64,000 bases of DNA from Phenylobacterium sp. (GCF_004297125.1 NZ_SCVD01000021.1:62001-126000); one strand, 5' to 3'. Positions 7,659 through 17,088 are shown, counted from the stretch's first letter. Translations and numbers: made by a program. Notes: generated from the letters alone by a model not told the origin.

Positions 7659-9518
7659 TCAGGCCGCGCGGCGCCGGACGTGGGCCAGCAGGGCGGTAAG
7701 CGCGCCGGGGGTCACCCCCTCAATGCGGGCGGCCTGGCCGAGGGTCAGCGGGCGCACGGTGGCCAGCTTCTCGCGCACCTCGTTGGAGAGCCCGCCGATG
7801 GCGGCGTAGTCCAGCTCGGCCGGCAGGCGCAGGTCTTCGTCGCGCCGGAAGGCTTCGGCGTCGGCGGCCTGGCGATCCAGGTAGCCGGCGTAGGACGCGT
7901 CGATCTCGATCTGCTCGCGCACCGCCGGCCCCCAGGCGCCGATCTGCGGCCAGATCCGGGCCAAGTCCTCGAAGGTGATGGTCGGATAGGCCAGCAGCTC
8001 GACCACGTCGCGCCGTTGCCCATCGGCCTTCACCGGCAAGCCGGCCTTGGCGGCGGCGGCGGGCGTGAGGGTCAGGTCGTGGGCCATCGCCCGCGCTTCC
8101 GCCAGCTGCCGTTGTTTCACGTGGAATACCGCGGCGCGGGCTGAGCCGACAGCGCCAAGTTCTACGCCCTTGCCGGTGAGCCGCTGGTCGGCGTTGTCAG
8201 CTCGCAGCGTCAGGCGGAACTCGGCCCGACTGGTGAACATGCGATAGGGCTCGGTGACGCCGCGGGTCACCAGGTCGTCGATCAGGACGCCGATATAGGC
8301 CTCGTCCCGGGCGAACTGGGCGGCGTCTGCGCCGGAGGCTGCGCGGGCCGCGTTGAGGCCGGCGACCAGGCCCTGGGCTCCCGCCTCTTCATAACCCGTG
8401 GTGCCGTTGATCTGGCCGGCCAGGTAAAGGCCCGCCAGGCGCTTGACCTCCAGGGTGGGGTAGAGTTCGCGCGGGTCGACGTAGTCGTATTCGATGGCGT
8501 AGCCGTGCCGCTTCACCACCACCTGCTCCAGGCCGGGGATGGTGCGCAGGAACAGGTCCTGGGTCTCGGCGGAAACCGAGGTGGAGATACCGTTCGGATA
8601 GACCGTCGTGTCGTCCAGGCCCTCGGGCTCCAGGAAGATCTGGTGGCTGGTCCTGTCGCGGAAGCGGACCACCTTGTCCTCGATGGACGGGCAGTAGCGC
8701 GGGCCGCGCCCGGAGACCCGGCCGCCGTAGACCGCGCTCTCGCCCAGGCGCTCGGCGATGATCCGATGGGTCTCTTCCGTGGTGTAGGTGATGCCGCACT
8801 GGACCTGCGGGGTCGTGATGGAGCCCGTCAGGAAAGAAAAGGGAATAGGCTCGGCGTCTGCGTCCTGCATCTCCAGCCGGTCCCAGGCGATGGTGGCGCC
8901 GTCGAGGCGCGCGGGCGTGCCGGTCTTGAGGCGGCCCATCTGCAGGCCGGAGGCGTAGAGGCGGTCGGAGAGGCCAATGGCGGGTGCGTCGCCGACGCGG
9001 CCAGCGGGGATGCGCTGGTCTCCCTGGTGGATCATCCCCTTCAGGAAGGTGCCGGTGGTCAGCACGACGCGGCCGGCCCGGTATTCGGTCCCCGTGGCGC
9101 CCACGACGCCGCCGACCGTGCCGTCCTCGACGATCAGGTCCTCGACCGCCTCGGCGACGATGGCCAGGTTCGGCGTGGCGCACAGCTCGGCCTGCATGGC
9201 TTCGCGGTAGAGACGGCGGTCGATCTGGCTGCGAGGGCCGCGGACGGCGGCGCCCTTCGAGCGGTTGAGCATACGGAACTGGATGCCTGCGATATCGGCC
9301 AGGCGGCCCATGAGGCCGTCCAGGGCGTCGATCTCGCGGACCAGGTGGCCCTTGCCCAGGCCGCCGATGGCCGGGTTGCAGCTCATCTCGCCGATGGTCT
9401 CGAGCTTGTGGGTGAGCAGCAGGGTGCGCGCGCCGAACCGCGCCGCCGCCGCCGCCGCCTCGCAGCCGGCGTGCCCTCCCCCAATGACGATCACATCCCA
9501 GGTCATGAAGGGCTGCAT
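7659..9518 (-). CDS. mnmG: tRNA uridine-5-carboxymethylaminomethyl modification enzyme MnmG (GidA)
   Basis: FAD-dependent partner of MnmE that installs cmnm5U34 in tRNA anticodons. [21 protein letters not shown] is the FAD-binding Rossmann motif. [15 protein letters not shown], with the conserved Cys, and the [14 protein letters not shown] block are MnmG signatures. At 619 residues it is full length. The first ATG is used; the second Met, four codons in (MTWDVIV), is equally likely, and neither has a clear ribosome-binding site. The gene contains a degenerate parS, and another parS sits in its promoter-proximal gap. Confidence 0.95.
   Translation of the reverse strand: MQPFMTWDVIVIGGGHAGCEAAAAAARFGARTLLLTHKLETIGEMSCNPAIGGLGKGHLVREIDALDGLMGRLADIAGIQFRMLNRSKGAAVRGPRSQIDRRLYREAMQAELCATPNLAIVAEAVEDLIVEDGTVGGVVGATGTEYRAGRVVLTTGTFLKGMIHQGDQRIPAGRVGDAPAIGLSDRLYASGLQMGRLKTGTPARLDGATIAWDRLEMQDADAEPIPFSFLTGSITTPQVQCGITYTTEETHRIIAERLGESAVYGGRVSGRGPRYCPSIEDKVVRFRDRTSHQIFLEPEGLDDTTVYPNGISTSVSAETQDLFLRTIPGLEQVVVKRHGYAIEYDYVDPRELYPTLEVKRLAGLYLAGQINGTTGYEEAGAQGLVAGLNAARAASGADAAQFARDEAYIGVLIDDLVTRGVTEPYRMFTSRAEFRLTLRADNADQRLTGKGVELGAVGSARAAVFHVKQRQLAEARAMAHDLTLTPAAAAKAGLPVKADGQRRDVVELLAYPTITFEDLARIWPQIGAWGPAVREQIEIDASYAGYLDRQAADAEAFRRDEDLRLPAELDYAAIGGLSNEVREKLATVRPLTLGQAARIEGVTPGALTALLAHVRRRAA
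8113..8128. other. parS-like site inside mnmG
   Basis: TGTTTCACGTGGAATA matches the 16-bp parS consensus TGTTTCACGTGAAACA at 14 of 16 positions. It encodes FHVKQ in mnmG. It is probably a weaker ParB-binding site. Confidence 0.6.
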
Positions 9519-9536
9519 ATAGGGGAAAGGCGCCGA

Positions 9537-9552
9537 CGTTTCACGTGAAACA
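9537..9552. other. parS site between mnmG and mnmE
   Basis: CGTTTCACGTGAAACA matches the parS consensus at 15 of 16 positions, with an intact palindromic core. It lies in the short gap between the start of mnmG and the stop of mnmE, about 8.9 kb from the putative origin. Confidence 0.88.
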
Positions 9553-9569
9553 ACGCCACCGGTCCCTGT

Positions 9570-10907
9570 TCACTTCCCAATGCAGAAGGTCGAGAAGATC
9601 CGGCCCAGCACATCCTCCGGATCGATGCGGCCGGTGATACGGTCGAGCGCGCGGGCGGCCAGACGGACGTCCTCGGCGGCGAGTTCGAGATGCTCGTCCT
9701 GGTCCAGGGCGTGGCGAAGGCGATCGGCGGCCTCGCTCAGCAGTTCCTGGTGGCGCAGGCGGGTGGCGGCCGGGGGCTCCGCGCCGGCCAGGGCCTCGAC
9801 GATGCGCTCGTCCAACGTGGCGCGCACCCAGGCCAGGTCGCCGGGGCCCTTGGCGGTGATCTCCGTGGCGGAGAGTCCGAGCCGCCTCGCCTGCCCCGCG
9901 GCCCAGGCGCCGGCCGGTCCACTGGGCAGGTCGCGCTTGGTGATCAGGCAGAGGTCGCCGGGCCGCAGCTCCATGGGGACCATGCCGGTCTCGGCGCTGG
10001 AACCGTCCACCAGCCAGAGCCGTAGATCCGCGGCCGCCGCCCAGGCCCGCGCACGCCGGACCCCTTCCGCCTCGATCTCGTCGCCGGTGTCTCGCAGCCC
10101 GGCGGTGTCGGCCATCAGCGCCTTGTAGCCGGCCAGCACCATCGGGACCTCGATGATGTCGCGCGTGGTGCCGGGGGTGGCGGTCACAATCGCGGCGTCG
10201 CGGCCGGCAAGCGCATTCAGCAAGGTGCTCTTCCCGGCGTTGGGCGCGCCGATCAGGGCGATGCGGTAGCCCTCCCGGATCCGCTCGCCGCGTTCGGCGT
10301 CGGTCGCTGCGGCCTCCAGCTCGGCCACCAGCCGTTCCAGCGCCGGTCGGGCGCGGGCGGCGACGTCCTGGGGCACTTCCTCATCGGGGAAATCGACCGC
10401 CGCCTCCAACATCGCCAGCGCCTCGATGAGCGCCTCGGTCCAGCGGGCCTGCACGTCCGAAAGCCGTCCGCCCAGCTGCTCCAGCGCCTGGCGGCGCTGG
10501 GCCTCGGTCTCGGCTTCGATCAGGTCGGCGACGCCCTCGGCCTGGGCGAGGTCAAGCTTGCCGTTTTCGAAGGCGCGACGGGTGAACTCGCCCGGCTCGG
10601 CCAGGCGCAGGCCCAGGGCGCTCAGCGCCTCGATCAAGGCCGCGACCACCGCCGCACCGCCATGCACGTGAAACTCGGCGGCGTCCTCGCCGGTATAGCT
10701 TTCGGGCCCATCGAACACGAGCACCAAGGCCCGATCGATCTCCTCCCCGCCGGCCTCGCGCAGGGTCCTGAGCGTCGCGCGTCGCGCCGCGGGCGCGCGG
10801 CCCGCCAGCGCCCTCACCGCATCCTTGGTCCTGGGCCCGGACAGCCTCACCACCGCGACGGCCGACCGGCCCGCGGCCGTCGCCGGCGCGTAGATGGTGT
10901 CGGTCAT
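9570..10907 (-). CDS. mnmE: tRNA modification GTPase MnmE (TrmE)
   Basis: GTPase that works with MnmG on wobble uridine. The N-terminal domain binds a formyl-THF-type cofactor. The G domain shows [16 protein letters not shown] (G1), TPGTTRD (G2) and [14 protein letters not shown] (G3). The protein ends in FCIGK, the catalytic C-x-G-K tail. The start used ([17 protein letters not shown]) makes an ATGA overlap with the upstream DUF6489 gene and yields 445 residues, the family norm. A longer frame upstream lacks family similarity. Confidence 0.95.
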   Translation of the reverse strand: MTDTIYAPATAAGRSAVAVVRLSGPRTKDAVRALAGRAPAARRATLRTLREAGGEEIDRALVLVFDGPESYTGEDAAEFHVHGGAAVVAALIEALSALGLRLAEPGEFTRRAFENGKLDLAQAEGVADLIEAETEAQRRQALEQLGGRLSDVQARWTEALIEALAMLEAAVDFPDEEVPQDVAARARPALERLVAELEAAATDAERGERIREGYRIALIGAPNAGKSTLLNALAGRDAAIVTATPGTTRDIIEVPMVLAGYKALMADTAGLRDTGDEIEAEGVRRARAWAAAADLRLWLVDGSSAETGMVPMELRPGDLCLITKRDLPSGPAGAWAAGQARRLGLSATEITAKGPGDLAWVRATLDERIVEALAGAEPPAATRLRHQELLSEAADRLRHALDQDEHLELAAEDVRLAARALDRITGRIDPEDVLGRIFSTFCIGK

Positions 10908-11134
10908 TTGCGGGTGGTGGCGACTTCCATGAACTTCCGGAACTGCTCCTGGGCCCCGGTTCCGAAGGTCATCCAGTTCTTCATGAACTCCTCCGGATTG
11001 AGCATGTTGATATTGGCGTCGATCCGCTTGGTCATCTCGCCGACCAGGTGGTCGTTCAATCCGCTGACGTCCGGCAGGCCCATGAACCGCCGGGCCTCCT
11101 CCGGGGTGCAATCCACCTCGATGGTCATCTTCAT
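10904..11134 (-). CDS. Small DUF6489-type protein
   Basis: A 76-residue, soluble, mostly helical protein starting [19 protein letters not shown]. It resembles the small DUF6489 family found beside mnmE in Alphaproteobacteria. The Met-rich middle ([14 protein letters not shown]) looks like the phasin-type or polyhydroxyalkanoate-associated helices of related families, but no function is known. It overlaps the mnmE start (ATGA), so the two are coupled. It appears to be the first gene of the mnmE transcript. Confidence 0.75.
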   Translation of the reverse strand: MKMTIEVDCTPEEARRFMGLPDVSGLNDHLVGEMTKRIDANINMLNPEEFMKNWMTFGTGAQEQFRKFMEVATTRK

Positions 11135-11230
11135 GACGTCTGGCCCTCTCTATCCTAGTCCACCATATGGCCGTGAGCCGGGCTTGTGCGCTAGTACCAC
11201 CCGGCAGTCAGTAACGAACGAGGACGGGAC

Positions 11231-11926
11231 ATGGGCGAACGCATCAGCATTTCGACGCCGGCCGGCGAGTTTTCGGCCTATGTGGCCCGCCCGAAGGCCG
11301 AGAAGGCCCCGGCCGTGGTGGTGATCCAGGAGATCTTCGGCGTGAACGAGGTGATGCGCGACATCACCGACGGGCTGGCGAGCGAGGGCTATCTCGCGAT
11401 CTGCCCCGACCTCTTCTGGCGGATCGAGCCAGGCATCGACATCACCGACAAGTCCGAAGCCGAATGGAAGAAGGCCTTCGAGCTGTTCAACGCCTTCGAC
11501 GTCGACCAGGGGGTCAAGGACATCCAGGCGACGATCAAGGCCGCCCGCGCCGACGCGCAATGCAACGGCAAGATCGGCGCCGTGGGCTATTGCCTGGGCG
11601 GCAAGCTCGCCTTCCTTACGGCCACCCGCACCGACGTCGACGCCGCGGTCTCCTACTATGGTGTCGGGCTGGAGAGCTTGGTGGGCGAGGCCGAGAAGCT
11701 GACCCGGCCGCTGCTGATGCACATCGCAGAAGAGGACCAATTCGTGCCGAAGGAGGCGCAGGCCATCATCCTCCAGGCGCTGAAGGACCACCCCCAAATC
11801 GAGATCCACACCTACGCTGGCCGCGACCACGCCTTCGCTCGGGTGGGCGGCGAGCACTATCACGAGGCCGACGCCAAGCTCGCCAACGGCCGCACCCAGC
11901 AATTCTTCCAAAGGACACTCGGCTGA
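11231..11926 (+). CDS. Dienelactone hydrolase family protein
   Basis: Alpha/beta hydrolase of 231 residues. VIQEIFGVNEVMRD is the family N-terminal signature, with the Glu next to the active site. GYCLGGKLAF holds the Cys nucleophile (about residue 121). The Asp of EEDQFVP and the His of GRDHAFAR complete the triad. The ribosome-binding site GAGGACGGG lies just upstream of the ATG. It shares TGATG with the quinone reductase gene that follows. There is no aromatic-degradation cluster nearby, so the classical dienelactone substrate is doubtful; a broad carboxylesterase role is more likely. Confidence 0.88.
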   Translation: MGERISISTPAGEFSAYVARPKAEKAPAVVVIQEIFGVNEVMRDITDGLASEGYLAICPDLFWRIEPGIDITDKSEAEWKKAFELFNAFDVDQGVKDIQATIKAARADAQCNGKIGAVGYCLGGKLAFLTATRTDVDAAVSYYGVGLESLVGEAEKLTRPLLMHIAEEDQFVPKEAQAIILQALKDHPQIEIHTYAGRDHAFARVGGEHYHEADAKLANGRTQQFFQRTLG

Positions 11927-12894
11927 TGCGCGCGGTTCAATTCGAAACCACCGGCGGTCCCGAAGTCCTAAGGGTCGTCGAGGTCGACACGCCCGAGCCC
12001 AAGCCCGGCCAGGTGCGGATCCGCCACGAGGCCATCGGGATCAACTTCATCGACACCTATCACCGGACCGGCCTCTATCCCGTGAAACTGCCCTGCACGC
12101 CGGGCGGTGAAGCCGCCGGCGTCGTGGAGGCGGTCGGCGAAGGGGTGACCCGCCACGAGGTGGGCGACCGCGTCGCCTACTCCGGGGGCTTCGGCGCCTA
12201 TGCCGAGGCCAATGTCGTGGCGGCCGACCGGGTGGTGAAGATCCCCGACGGCATAGAGACCCGCGTGGCCGCGGCCGTATTGCTGAAGGGTATGACGACC
12301 GAGGCCTTCATCCGCCGCACCTATCCCGTAAAGGCGGGCGAGACGGTGCTGGTGCATGCGGCCGTCGGCGGGGTCGGCCAGATCATGACCCAGTGGCTCA
12401 AGGCGCTGGGCGCCGAGGTAATCGCCACGGTGGGCTCCGAGGCCAAGGCGGCCAAGGCGCGCGAGCTGGGAGCCGACCACGTGATCCTCTACCGCGATCA
12501 AGACGTAGCGGCCGAGGTGAGACGGATAACCGGGGGCAAGGGCGTGCCGGTGGCTTATGACTCGGTGGGCAAGGACACCTTCGAAGGCACCCTGGCCAGC
12601 CTGGCTCGGCGCGGCCTGTTCGTCAGCTTCGGCAATGCCTCGGGGCCGGCGGCTCCGTTCGCGCCGGGGCGATTGGCGCAGGCCGGCTCGCTCTACCTGA
12701 CCCGCCCCACCCTGTTCGACTACATCGTCACGACCGAGGAACTGGACGCTTCGGCCGCCGCGGTGTTCGACGTGATCCGGTCGGGCAAGGTGAAGATCGA
12801 GATCGGCCAGACGTTCGCCTTGGCCGATGCCCGCAAGGCACACGAAGCCCTGGAGAGCCGCGCGACGGTCGGGGCGAGCCTACTGATTCCCTAG
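11926..12894 (+). CDS. qor: NADPH:quinone oxidoreductase, zinc-free MDR family
   Basis: Medium-chain dehydrogenase/reductase of 322 residues. MRAVQFETTGGPEVL and INFIDTYHRTGLYPV are typical of QorA-type quinone reductases. VLVHAAVGGVGQIMTQWLKALG is the NADPH-binding motif. No zinc-ligand cysteines are present. The ATG overlaps the upstream hydrolase stop, so the two form a short operon that may handle reactive carbonyls or quinones (inference). A 12-bp perfect hairpin lies just after the stop. Confidence 0.9.
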   Translation: MRAVQFETTGGPEVLRVVEVDTPEPKPGQVRIRHEAIGINFIDTYHRTGLYPVKLPCTPGGEAAGVVEAVGEGVTRHEVGDRVAYSGGFGAYAEANVVAADRVVKIPDGIETRVAAAVLLKGMTTEAFIRRTYPVKAGETVLVHAAVGGVGQIMTQWLKALGAEVIATVGSEAKAAKARELGADHVILYRDQDVAAEVRRITGGKGVPVAYDSVGKDTFEGTLASLARRGLFVSFGNASGPAAPFAPGRLAQAGSLYLTRPTLFDYIVTTEELDASAAAVFDVIRSGKVKIEIGQTFALADARKAHEALESRATVGASLLIP

Positions 12895-12901
12895 AAACTT
12901 G

Positions 12902-12930
12902 GCCGTTGCTCTCCTGTCGAGAGCAACGGC
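12902..12930 (+). terminator. Hairpin after the hydrolase-qor operon
   Basis: A perfect 12-bp inverted repeat (GCCGTTGCTCTC, loop CTGTC, GAGAGCAACGGC) begins 8 bp after the qor stop. No T-run follows, so it may act as an RNA 3' end or a pause site rather than a classical intrinsic terminator. Confidence 0.55.
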
Positions 12931-12938
12931 TTCGCCGC

Positions 12939-12954
12939 TGTTTCACGTGAAACA
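12939..12954. other. Perfect parS site
   Basis: TGTTTCACGTGAAACA is the exact 16-bp bacterial parS consensus. It is intergenic, about 5.4 kb from the putative origin, and probably a main ParB loading site. The surrounding gap (12895-13163) otherwise holds only the hairpin and terminator noted separately. Confidence 0.93.
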
Positions 12955-13138
12955 GTGACGCTCGTAATACCGGTATGGCCCCGGCTCTACCGAGGGTGGG
13001 GTCGGTGGTCACTGCAGCCACAAGATGGCGGCTCTCTCGCGCACGGGGACGCACTACCACACGGTCGACGCGGCCTAATTCGCCACACGGCCAATTCGGT
13101 TATCGGACTGTTGAAATCGTTAAGGTTTTCCGACGCCC

Positions 13139-13162
13139 AAAAAACCCCGTTCGTGAACGGGG
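13139..13162 (-). terminator. Intrinsic terminator of the 61-residue gene
   Basis: Read on the minus strand, CCCCGTTC and GAACGGGG form an 8-bp stem followed directly by TTTTTT (13144-13139). It starts one base after the stop codon of the small gene at 13164-13349. This is the clearest intrinsic terminator in the window. Confidence 0.88.
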
Positions 13163-13163
13163 G

Positions 13164-13349
13164 TCAGACGGCCTCGAGGTCGTCGACCGGAATCCGCGCC
13201 GCTGCGGTCCAAAGGTCCACGGTGGGATTTCCTTGCGCGCAAAGACCGGCGGCGCGGACCTGGGCGGTCGCCCGGTCGGACGCCTCGATCCACGCGGCCC
13301 AGATGATCGTCCCGGCCGGGCCGTTGAGGTAAGCTCTGAAGGTTTGCAT
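13164..13349 (-). CDS. Small conserved-looking protein, 61 residues
   Basis: A short soluble protein, MQTFRAYLNGPAGTIIWAAW at the start, with an alternating hydrophobic pattern and no signal or membrane segment. I do not recognise a domain. Support for a real gene comes from a GAGG motif seven bases before the ATG and from a canonical intrinsic terminator immediately after the stop. It is monocistronic and lies between parS and rho. Confidence 0.65.
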   Translation of the reverse strand: MQTFRAYLNGPAGTIIWAAWIEASDRATAQVRAAGLCAQGNPTVDLWTAAARIPVDDLEAV

Positions 13350-13446
13350 GGCCTCATGTAGGGCGTGGGCGCCCTACTTGCCAGAAAAGACGCGCGAACC
13401 GCAAAGCGTTGGCGACGAAATGCCGCCGCCATGCGTTATAGGGGGC

Positions 13447-13647
13447 ATGAGTTTTCAACCGACGTCCCTAGAACGTGCCTTCGAACTCGCTCGCTCCGGC
13501 GAGTGCGCCAGCATTTCCGATGTCAGGAAGCGCCTGAAGCAAGAGGGGCTGTCCGTGAGCCAGCTCGAAGGGCCGATGCTCACCCGCCAGCTCCGCGAGA
13601 TCTGTACGGCGGCGACGTTGAGCTCCGCCGCGAACGCGGTCGATTAG
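13447..13647 (+). CDS. Small helical protein, 66 residues
   Basis: The frame starts at the ATG of MSFQPTSLERAFELARSG. The sequence is predicted helical (ISDVRKRLKQEGLSVSQLEG) and resembles short, uncharacterised Alphaproteobacterial proteins with a possible DNA- or RNA-binding helical pair. No function can be given. It converges on rho, with a GC-rich hairpin between them. Confidence 0.65.
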   Translation: MSFQPTSLERAFELARSGECASISDVRKRLKQEGLSVSQLEGPMLTRQLREICTAATLSSAANAVD

Positions 13648-13688
13648 GCCCAAGGCCCGATCGAGATTCGGCCGAGGCCCCGGCCCCC

Positions 13689-13716
13689 CGCCCTCCCCCG
13701 CAAGGAGAGGAGGGCG
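13689..13716. terminator. GC hairpin between the 66-residue gene and rho
   Basis: CGCCCTCC and GGAGGGCG form an 8-bp stem with a 12-base loop in the gap between two convergent genes. It could end either transcript; there is no T-run. Confidence 0.4.
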
Positions 13717-13735
13717 CTAGGTTCGGCGCTCGGCC

Positions 13736-15184
13736 CTAGGTGTTCATCGACTGGAAGAACTCGTCGTTGTTCTTCGAACTGCGTAGCTTGTCGAGCAGGA
13801 ACTCGATGGCGTCCTGGGCGCCCATGGGCGCGAGGATCCGTCGCAGGATGTAGGTCTTCTGAAGCTGGTTCTTCTCGGTGATCAGCTCGTCCTTCCGCGT
13901 GCCGGACTTCAGCACGTCGATGGCCGGGTAGATCCGCTTGTCCGCAACTTTCCGGTCGAGCACGATCTCCGAGTTACCGGTGCCCTTGAACTCTTCGAAG
14001 ATGACTTCGTCCATCCGGCTGCCGGTGTCGATCAGGGCCGTGGCGATGATGGTCAGCGAGCCGCCTTCCTCGATGTTCCGCGCCGCGCCGAAGAAGCGCT
14101 TGGGGCGCTGCAGGGCGTTGGCGTCGACACCGCCGGTCAGCACCTTGCCCGACGACGGGACCACGGTGTTGTAGGCGCGGCCGAGACGGGTGACCGAGTC
14201 CAGCAGGATGACCACGTCGCGCTTGTGCTCGACCAGGCGCTTGGCCTTTTCGATAACCATTTCCGCGACTTGCACGTGGCGCGTGGCCGGCTCGTCGAAG
14301 GTCGAGGAGATGACCTCGCCCTTCACGGTGCGCTGCATGTCGGTGACTTCTTCGGGCCGCTCGTCGATGAGCAGCACGATCAGGTAGCACTCGGGGTGGT
14401 TGGTCTCGATCGACTTGGCGATGTTCTGCAGCATCACCGTCTTGCCGACTCGCGGCGGGGCGGTGATCAGGCAGCGCTGGCCCTTGCCGAGCGGGGCGAC
14501 GATATCGATGACCCGGCCGGAGCGGTCCTTCAGCGTCGGATCATCGATCTCCATCTTGAAGCGCTCGTCGGGATAGAGCGGCGTCAGGTTGTCGAACAGC
14601 ACCTTGTGGCGGACTGCGTCGGGGCTCTCGAAATTGGTCAGGTCGACCTTCACCAGGGCGAAGTAGCGCTCGCCCTCGCGGGGGGCGCGCACCTCGCCGT
14701 CGACGGTGTCGCCGGTCCGCAGGCCGAACTTCCGGATCTGCGAGGGGCTGACGTAGATGTCGTCCGGACCGGGCAGGTAATTGGCTTCCGGCGAGCGCAG
14801 GAAGCCGAAGCCGTCCTGCACCACTTCCAGGGTGCCTGAGCCCGAGATCGCCACGCCCTCTTCGGCGAGGACCTTCAGGATCGCGAACATCATGTCCTGT
14901 TTGCGCATGGAGTTCGCGGATTCGATCTCCAGCTGCTCGGCGAAGGCCAGCAGGTCGGTTGGCGACTTGTCCTTCAGCTCCTGCAGGCTCATGCGGGTCA
15001 AACCCATGGAGGCGATGGCCTTGGAGGCCTCGCTGGGTTCGTCGTTCTCGGCTTCGGCGGCGGCCTCTTCGGCGTCGACCTCGGCGAGCTGCGGCTCGAG
15101 CGTGTCGGCCAGGGTGTCGGCCTCGGCCGCGCCGTTGGTTTCGGTCTCTTCCGCGGGGGCGTTGTCTTGAGTATCGTCTTGCAT
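13736..15184 (-). CDS. rho: Transcription termination factor Rho
   Basis: Hexameric RNA helicase. An acidic, Glu/Ala-rich N-terminal extension of about 50 residues precedes [15 protein letters not shown], the Rho N-domain. The cold-shock-like RNA-binding fold contains [19 protein letters not shown]. Walker A is [26 protein letters not shown] is Walker B. Length is 482 residues from the ATG; a GTG three codons upstream is also in frame. The acidic extension is the least conserved part. It follows hemJ after a 250-bp gap with no other gene. Confidence 0.96.
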   Translation of the reverse strand: MQDDTQDNAPAEETETNGAAEADTLADTLEPQLAEVDAEEAAAEAENDEPSEASKAIASMGLTRMSLQELKDKSPTDLLAFAEQLEIESANSMRKQDMMFAILKVLAEEGVAISGSGTLEVVQDGFGFLRSPEANYLPGPDDIYVSPSQIRKFGLRTGDTVDGEVRAPREGERYFALVKVDLTNFESPDAVRHKVLFDNLTPLYPDERFKMEIDDPTLKDRSGRVIDIVAPLGKGQRCLITAPPRVGKTVMLQNIAKSIETNHPECYLIVLLIDERPEEVTDMQRTVKGEVISSTFDEPATRHVQVAEMVIEKAKRLVEHKRDVVILLDSVTRLGRAYNTVVPSSGKVLTGGVDANALQRPKRFFGAARNIEEGGSLTIIATALIDTGSRMDEVIFEEFKGTGNSEIVLDRKVADKRIYPAIDVLKSGTRKDELITEKNQLQKTYILRRILAPMGAQDAIEFLLDKLRSSKNNDEFFQSMNT

Positions 15185-15435
15185 TGATTTCACTTTGGAA
15201 TTCGCGCGCGACCGGACGGTGTCCGATTGCGGGCGGGTTAGTCTGAGGGCGCCGTCGGGCGCCGATTTGAACTTCGTCTGGGAGCCGGCTCAGGGCGCTG
15301 GCAGCGCGGAGCCGGAGATAAGGCGGGGCGCGCCGGAAGCCGACGCGTGGACGAAGGGGAACCACGTCCGGCGTTCGGGGTCAACTTTTTCCCGGCCGAC
15401 CCCCATGCGCGGAGGATGACAGGGTTCAGATAGGA

Positions 15436-15897
15436 TCAGCGGCTGAAGAACTGAAGCGTGACGGCCAGGACGGCGACGACGGCGGCCAGGAACGGGATCT
15501 CGTTGGTGGCGCGCCAGAACTTCCCGGTCTTGGGACGCTCGCCGGCCAGGAACTTCTTGTACGAGCCGGCCAGAAAGCCGTGCCAGCCGGAGAGGAAGAT
15601 CACCGCCGCCAGCTTCACCATCATCCAGGGCTGGAGCAGGAAGGCCCATCCCTCCTTGGCCGCGTAGACGTGCCAGAGGATCAGGCTGACGCCGAGGACC
15701 CAGGTCAGGCTCATCGACGGATTGATGATGATCTTCAGCAGCTTGCCTTCCCACACCTTGAAGTGGGCGTCGAACTCGCTGCCCGGAGGCGCGGTCTCGG
15801 TGTGGTAGGCGTAGAGGCGCGGCAGGTACATCATCCCCGACATCCACGCGATCACCGCGATGATGTGCAGGCCCCGGAGCAGGTCGAACCAGTTCAT
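15436..15897 (-). CDS. hemJ: Protoporphyrinogen IX oxidase HemJ
   Basis: Small inner-membrane haem-biosynthesis enzyme of 153 residues with four hydrophobic segments. MYLPRLYAYHTE carries the conserved His region and WMMVKLAAVIFLSGWHGF the conserved Lys and second His. It oxidises protoporphyrinogen IX to protoporphyrin IX. The start overlaps the hemH stop (ATGA), placing the last two steps of haem synthesis in one coupled pair. Confidence 0.93.
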   Translation of the reverse strand: MNWFDLLRGLHIIAVIAWMSGMMYLPRLYAYHTETAPPGSEFDAHFKVWEGKLLKIIINPSMSLTWVLGVSLILWHVYAAKEGWAFLLQPWMMVKLAAVIFLSGWHGFLAGSYKKFLAGERPKTGKFWRATNEIPFLAAVVAVLAVTLQFFSR

Positions 15898-16919
15898 GCG
15901 GCTTGCACCTCCCTGCACAAGCATTTGCCATGACCCGCCGGACACCGCCAAGGCCCGTACGGCGCGACACCCTCCCGCGGCAGGGCGTCGGTGACCGCGC
16001 GCGCCAGGTCGGCGATGAACGGCGCGCCGACGCCGGGGGTGCGCGCGCGGAGGTAGGGCGCCAGGCCCAGGCCAGCCGCCAGCTCGGCGTATTCATGATC
16101 CAGCTCGACCAGGGTCTCGACGTGTTCGGACACGAACGCGATGGGCGAGATCAGCACGCCCTTGCCGTCCGAGGCGGCCGCTCGGATGGCGTCCTCGGTG
16201 GAGGGCTTCAGCCACTGCAGCCGCCCGACCCGGCTCTGGAAGGAGACCCGCCAGTCGGCGAGTTCGGGCAAGCGCTGGGCCACGGCCGCCGCGGTGGCGT
16301 TGATCTGCGCCTCGTAGGGATCGCCGCCGTCGACGATCTGCTGCGGCAGGCCGTGGGCCGAGAACAGCAGGCGCACGTTCCCGGGCCTGCCGGCGGACTC
16401 CCAGACCTTGCGGATCTCCGCCGCGTGGGCGTCGGCCAGGCCGGGCGCGGTCGGGTAGCAGCAGACGGTTCGCGTACGGCCAGGCCCCTTGTAGGCCCGC
16501 GCCCAGTCCTTCACCGACGAGCCGGTCGTGGTGGTGGAGAACTGCGGATAAAGCGGCAGCAACACGATCTCGTCGGGAGCGAAGGCGGCGACCTGGCGGG
16601 CCGTCTCGTCGGCGAACGGCTTCCAGTAGCGCATGGCGACGAAGACCCGGGCCTCGTGACCCTCGGACTTCAGCTCGGCCTCCAGCATGGTGGCCTGGGC
16701 CTCGGTCTGGGGCAGGATCGGCGAACGTCCGCCCATGATCGCGTAGTTCGCCTGGGCGGACTTCTTGCGGGCGGTGGAGATCAGAGCCGCCAGGGCGTAG
16801 CGTGCCGGGGTCGGGAGCTGGATGATCGCCGGATCGCGGAACAGGTTGAACAGGAACGGGCGGACGGCCTTGAGGCTGTCCGGCCCACCCAGGTTGAAGA
16901 GTACGACGGCGAGTTTCAT
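15894..16919 (-). CDS. hemH: Ferrochelatase with a C-terminal iron-sulfur Cys motif
   Basis: Inserts Fe2+ into protoporphyrin IX. VVLFNLGGPDSL is the family N-terminus, LLFSAHGLPQ holds the catalytic His, and FVSEHVETLVELDHEY follows. The C-terminus has CPAGHGKCLC (Cys near 326, 333 and 335), and Cys-Cys occurs at 153-154 (TVCCYPTAP). This matches the four-cysteine [2Fe-2S] arrangement reported for C. crescentus ferrochelatase, so a cluster is expected. The length, 341, also agrees. It is translationally coupled to hemJ. Confidence 0.95.
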   Translation of the reverse strand: MKLAVVLFNLGGPDSLKAVRPFLFNLFRDPAIIQLPTPARYALAALISTARKKSAQANYAIMGGRSPILPQTEAQATMLEAELKSEGHEARVFVAMRYWKPFADETARQVAAFAPDEIVLLPLYPQFSTTTTGSSVKDWARAYKGPGRTRTVCCYPTAPGLADAHAAEIRKVWESAGRPGNVRLLFSAHGLPQQIVDGGDPYEAQINATAAAVAQRLPELADWRVSFQSRVGRLQWLKPSTEDAIRAAASDGKGVLISPIAFVSEHVETLVELDHEYAELAAGLGLAPYLRARTPGVGAPFIADLARAVTDALPREGVAPYGPWRCPAGHGKCLCREVQAA

Positions 16920-16925
16920 CTCGCT

Positions 16926-17055
16926 CCTCCCCTGAACCGAAGAGTTCGGGGGAGGGGGACCACGAAGTGGTGGAGGGGGCGTGACGGCTGCGTCGTGGAG
17001 CTTGAGGTCTTGCGCCCCCTCCGTCTCGTCGCGGCGCGCCGATCCACCTCCCCCG
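16926..17055. repeat. Nested palindromic repeat between hemH and hemE
   Basis: The gap between two same-strand genes holds several nested inverted repeats: CGGGGGAGG at 16947-16955 with CCTCCCCCG at 17047-17055; GGAGGGGGCG at 16972-16981 with CGCCCCCTCC at 17013-17022; a CCAC-GAA-GTGG mini-hairpin; and a CCTCCCC...GGGGAGG hairpin at 16926-16955. It looks like a dispersed intergenic palindrome and is similar in style to the element at 43.95-44.12 kb. Confidence 0.7.
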
Positions 17056-17088
17056 TCGTCTGTGCGACAGGTGAGGAGCGGAAACTGG

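Noticed and set aside
10660-10675. A further parS-like site in mnmE
   Set aside because: Only the right half (CACGTGAAAC) fits; 11 of 16 positions match, and the bases encode the conserved FHVHGG motif of MnmE, so protein constraint explains it.
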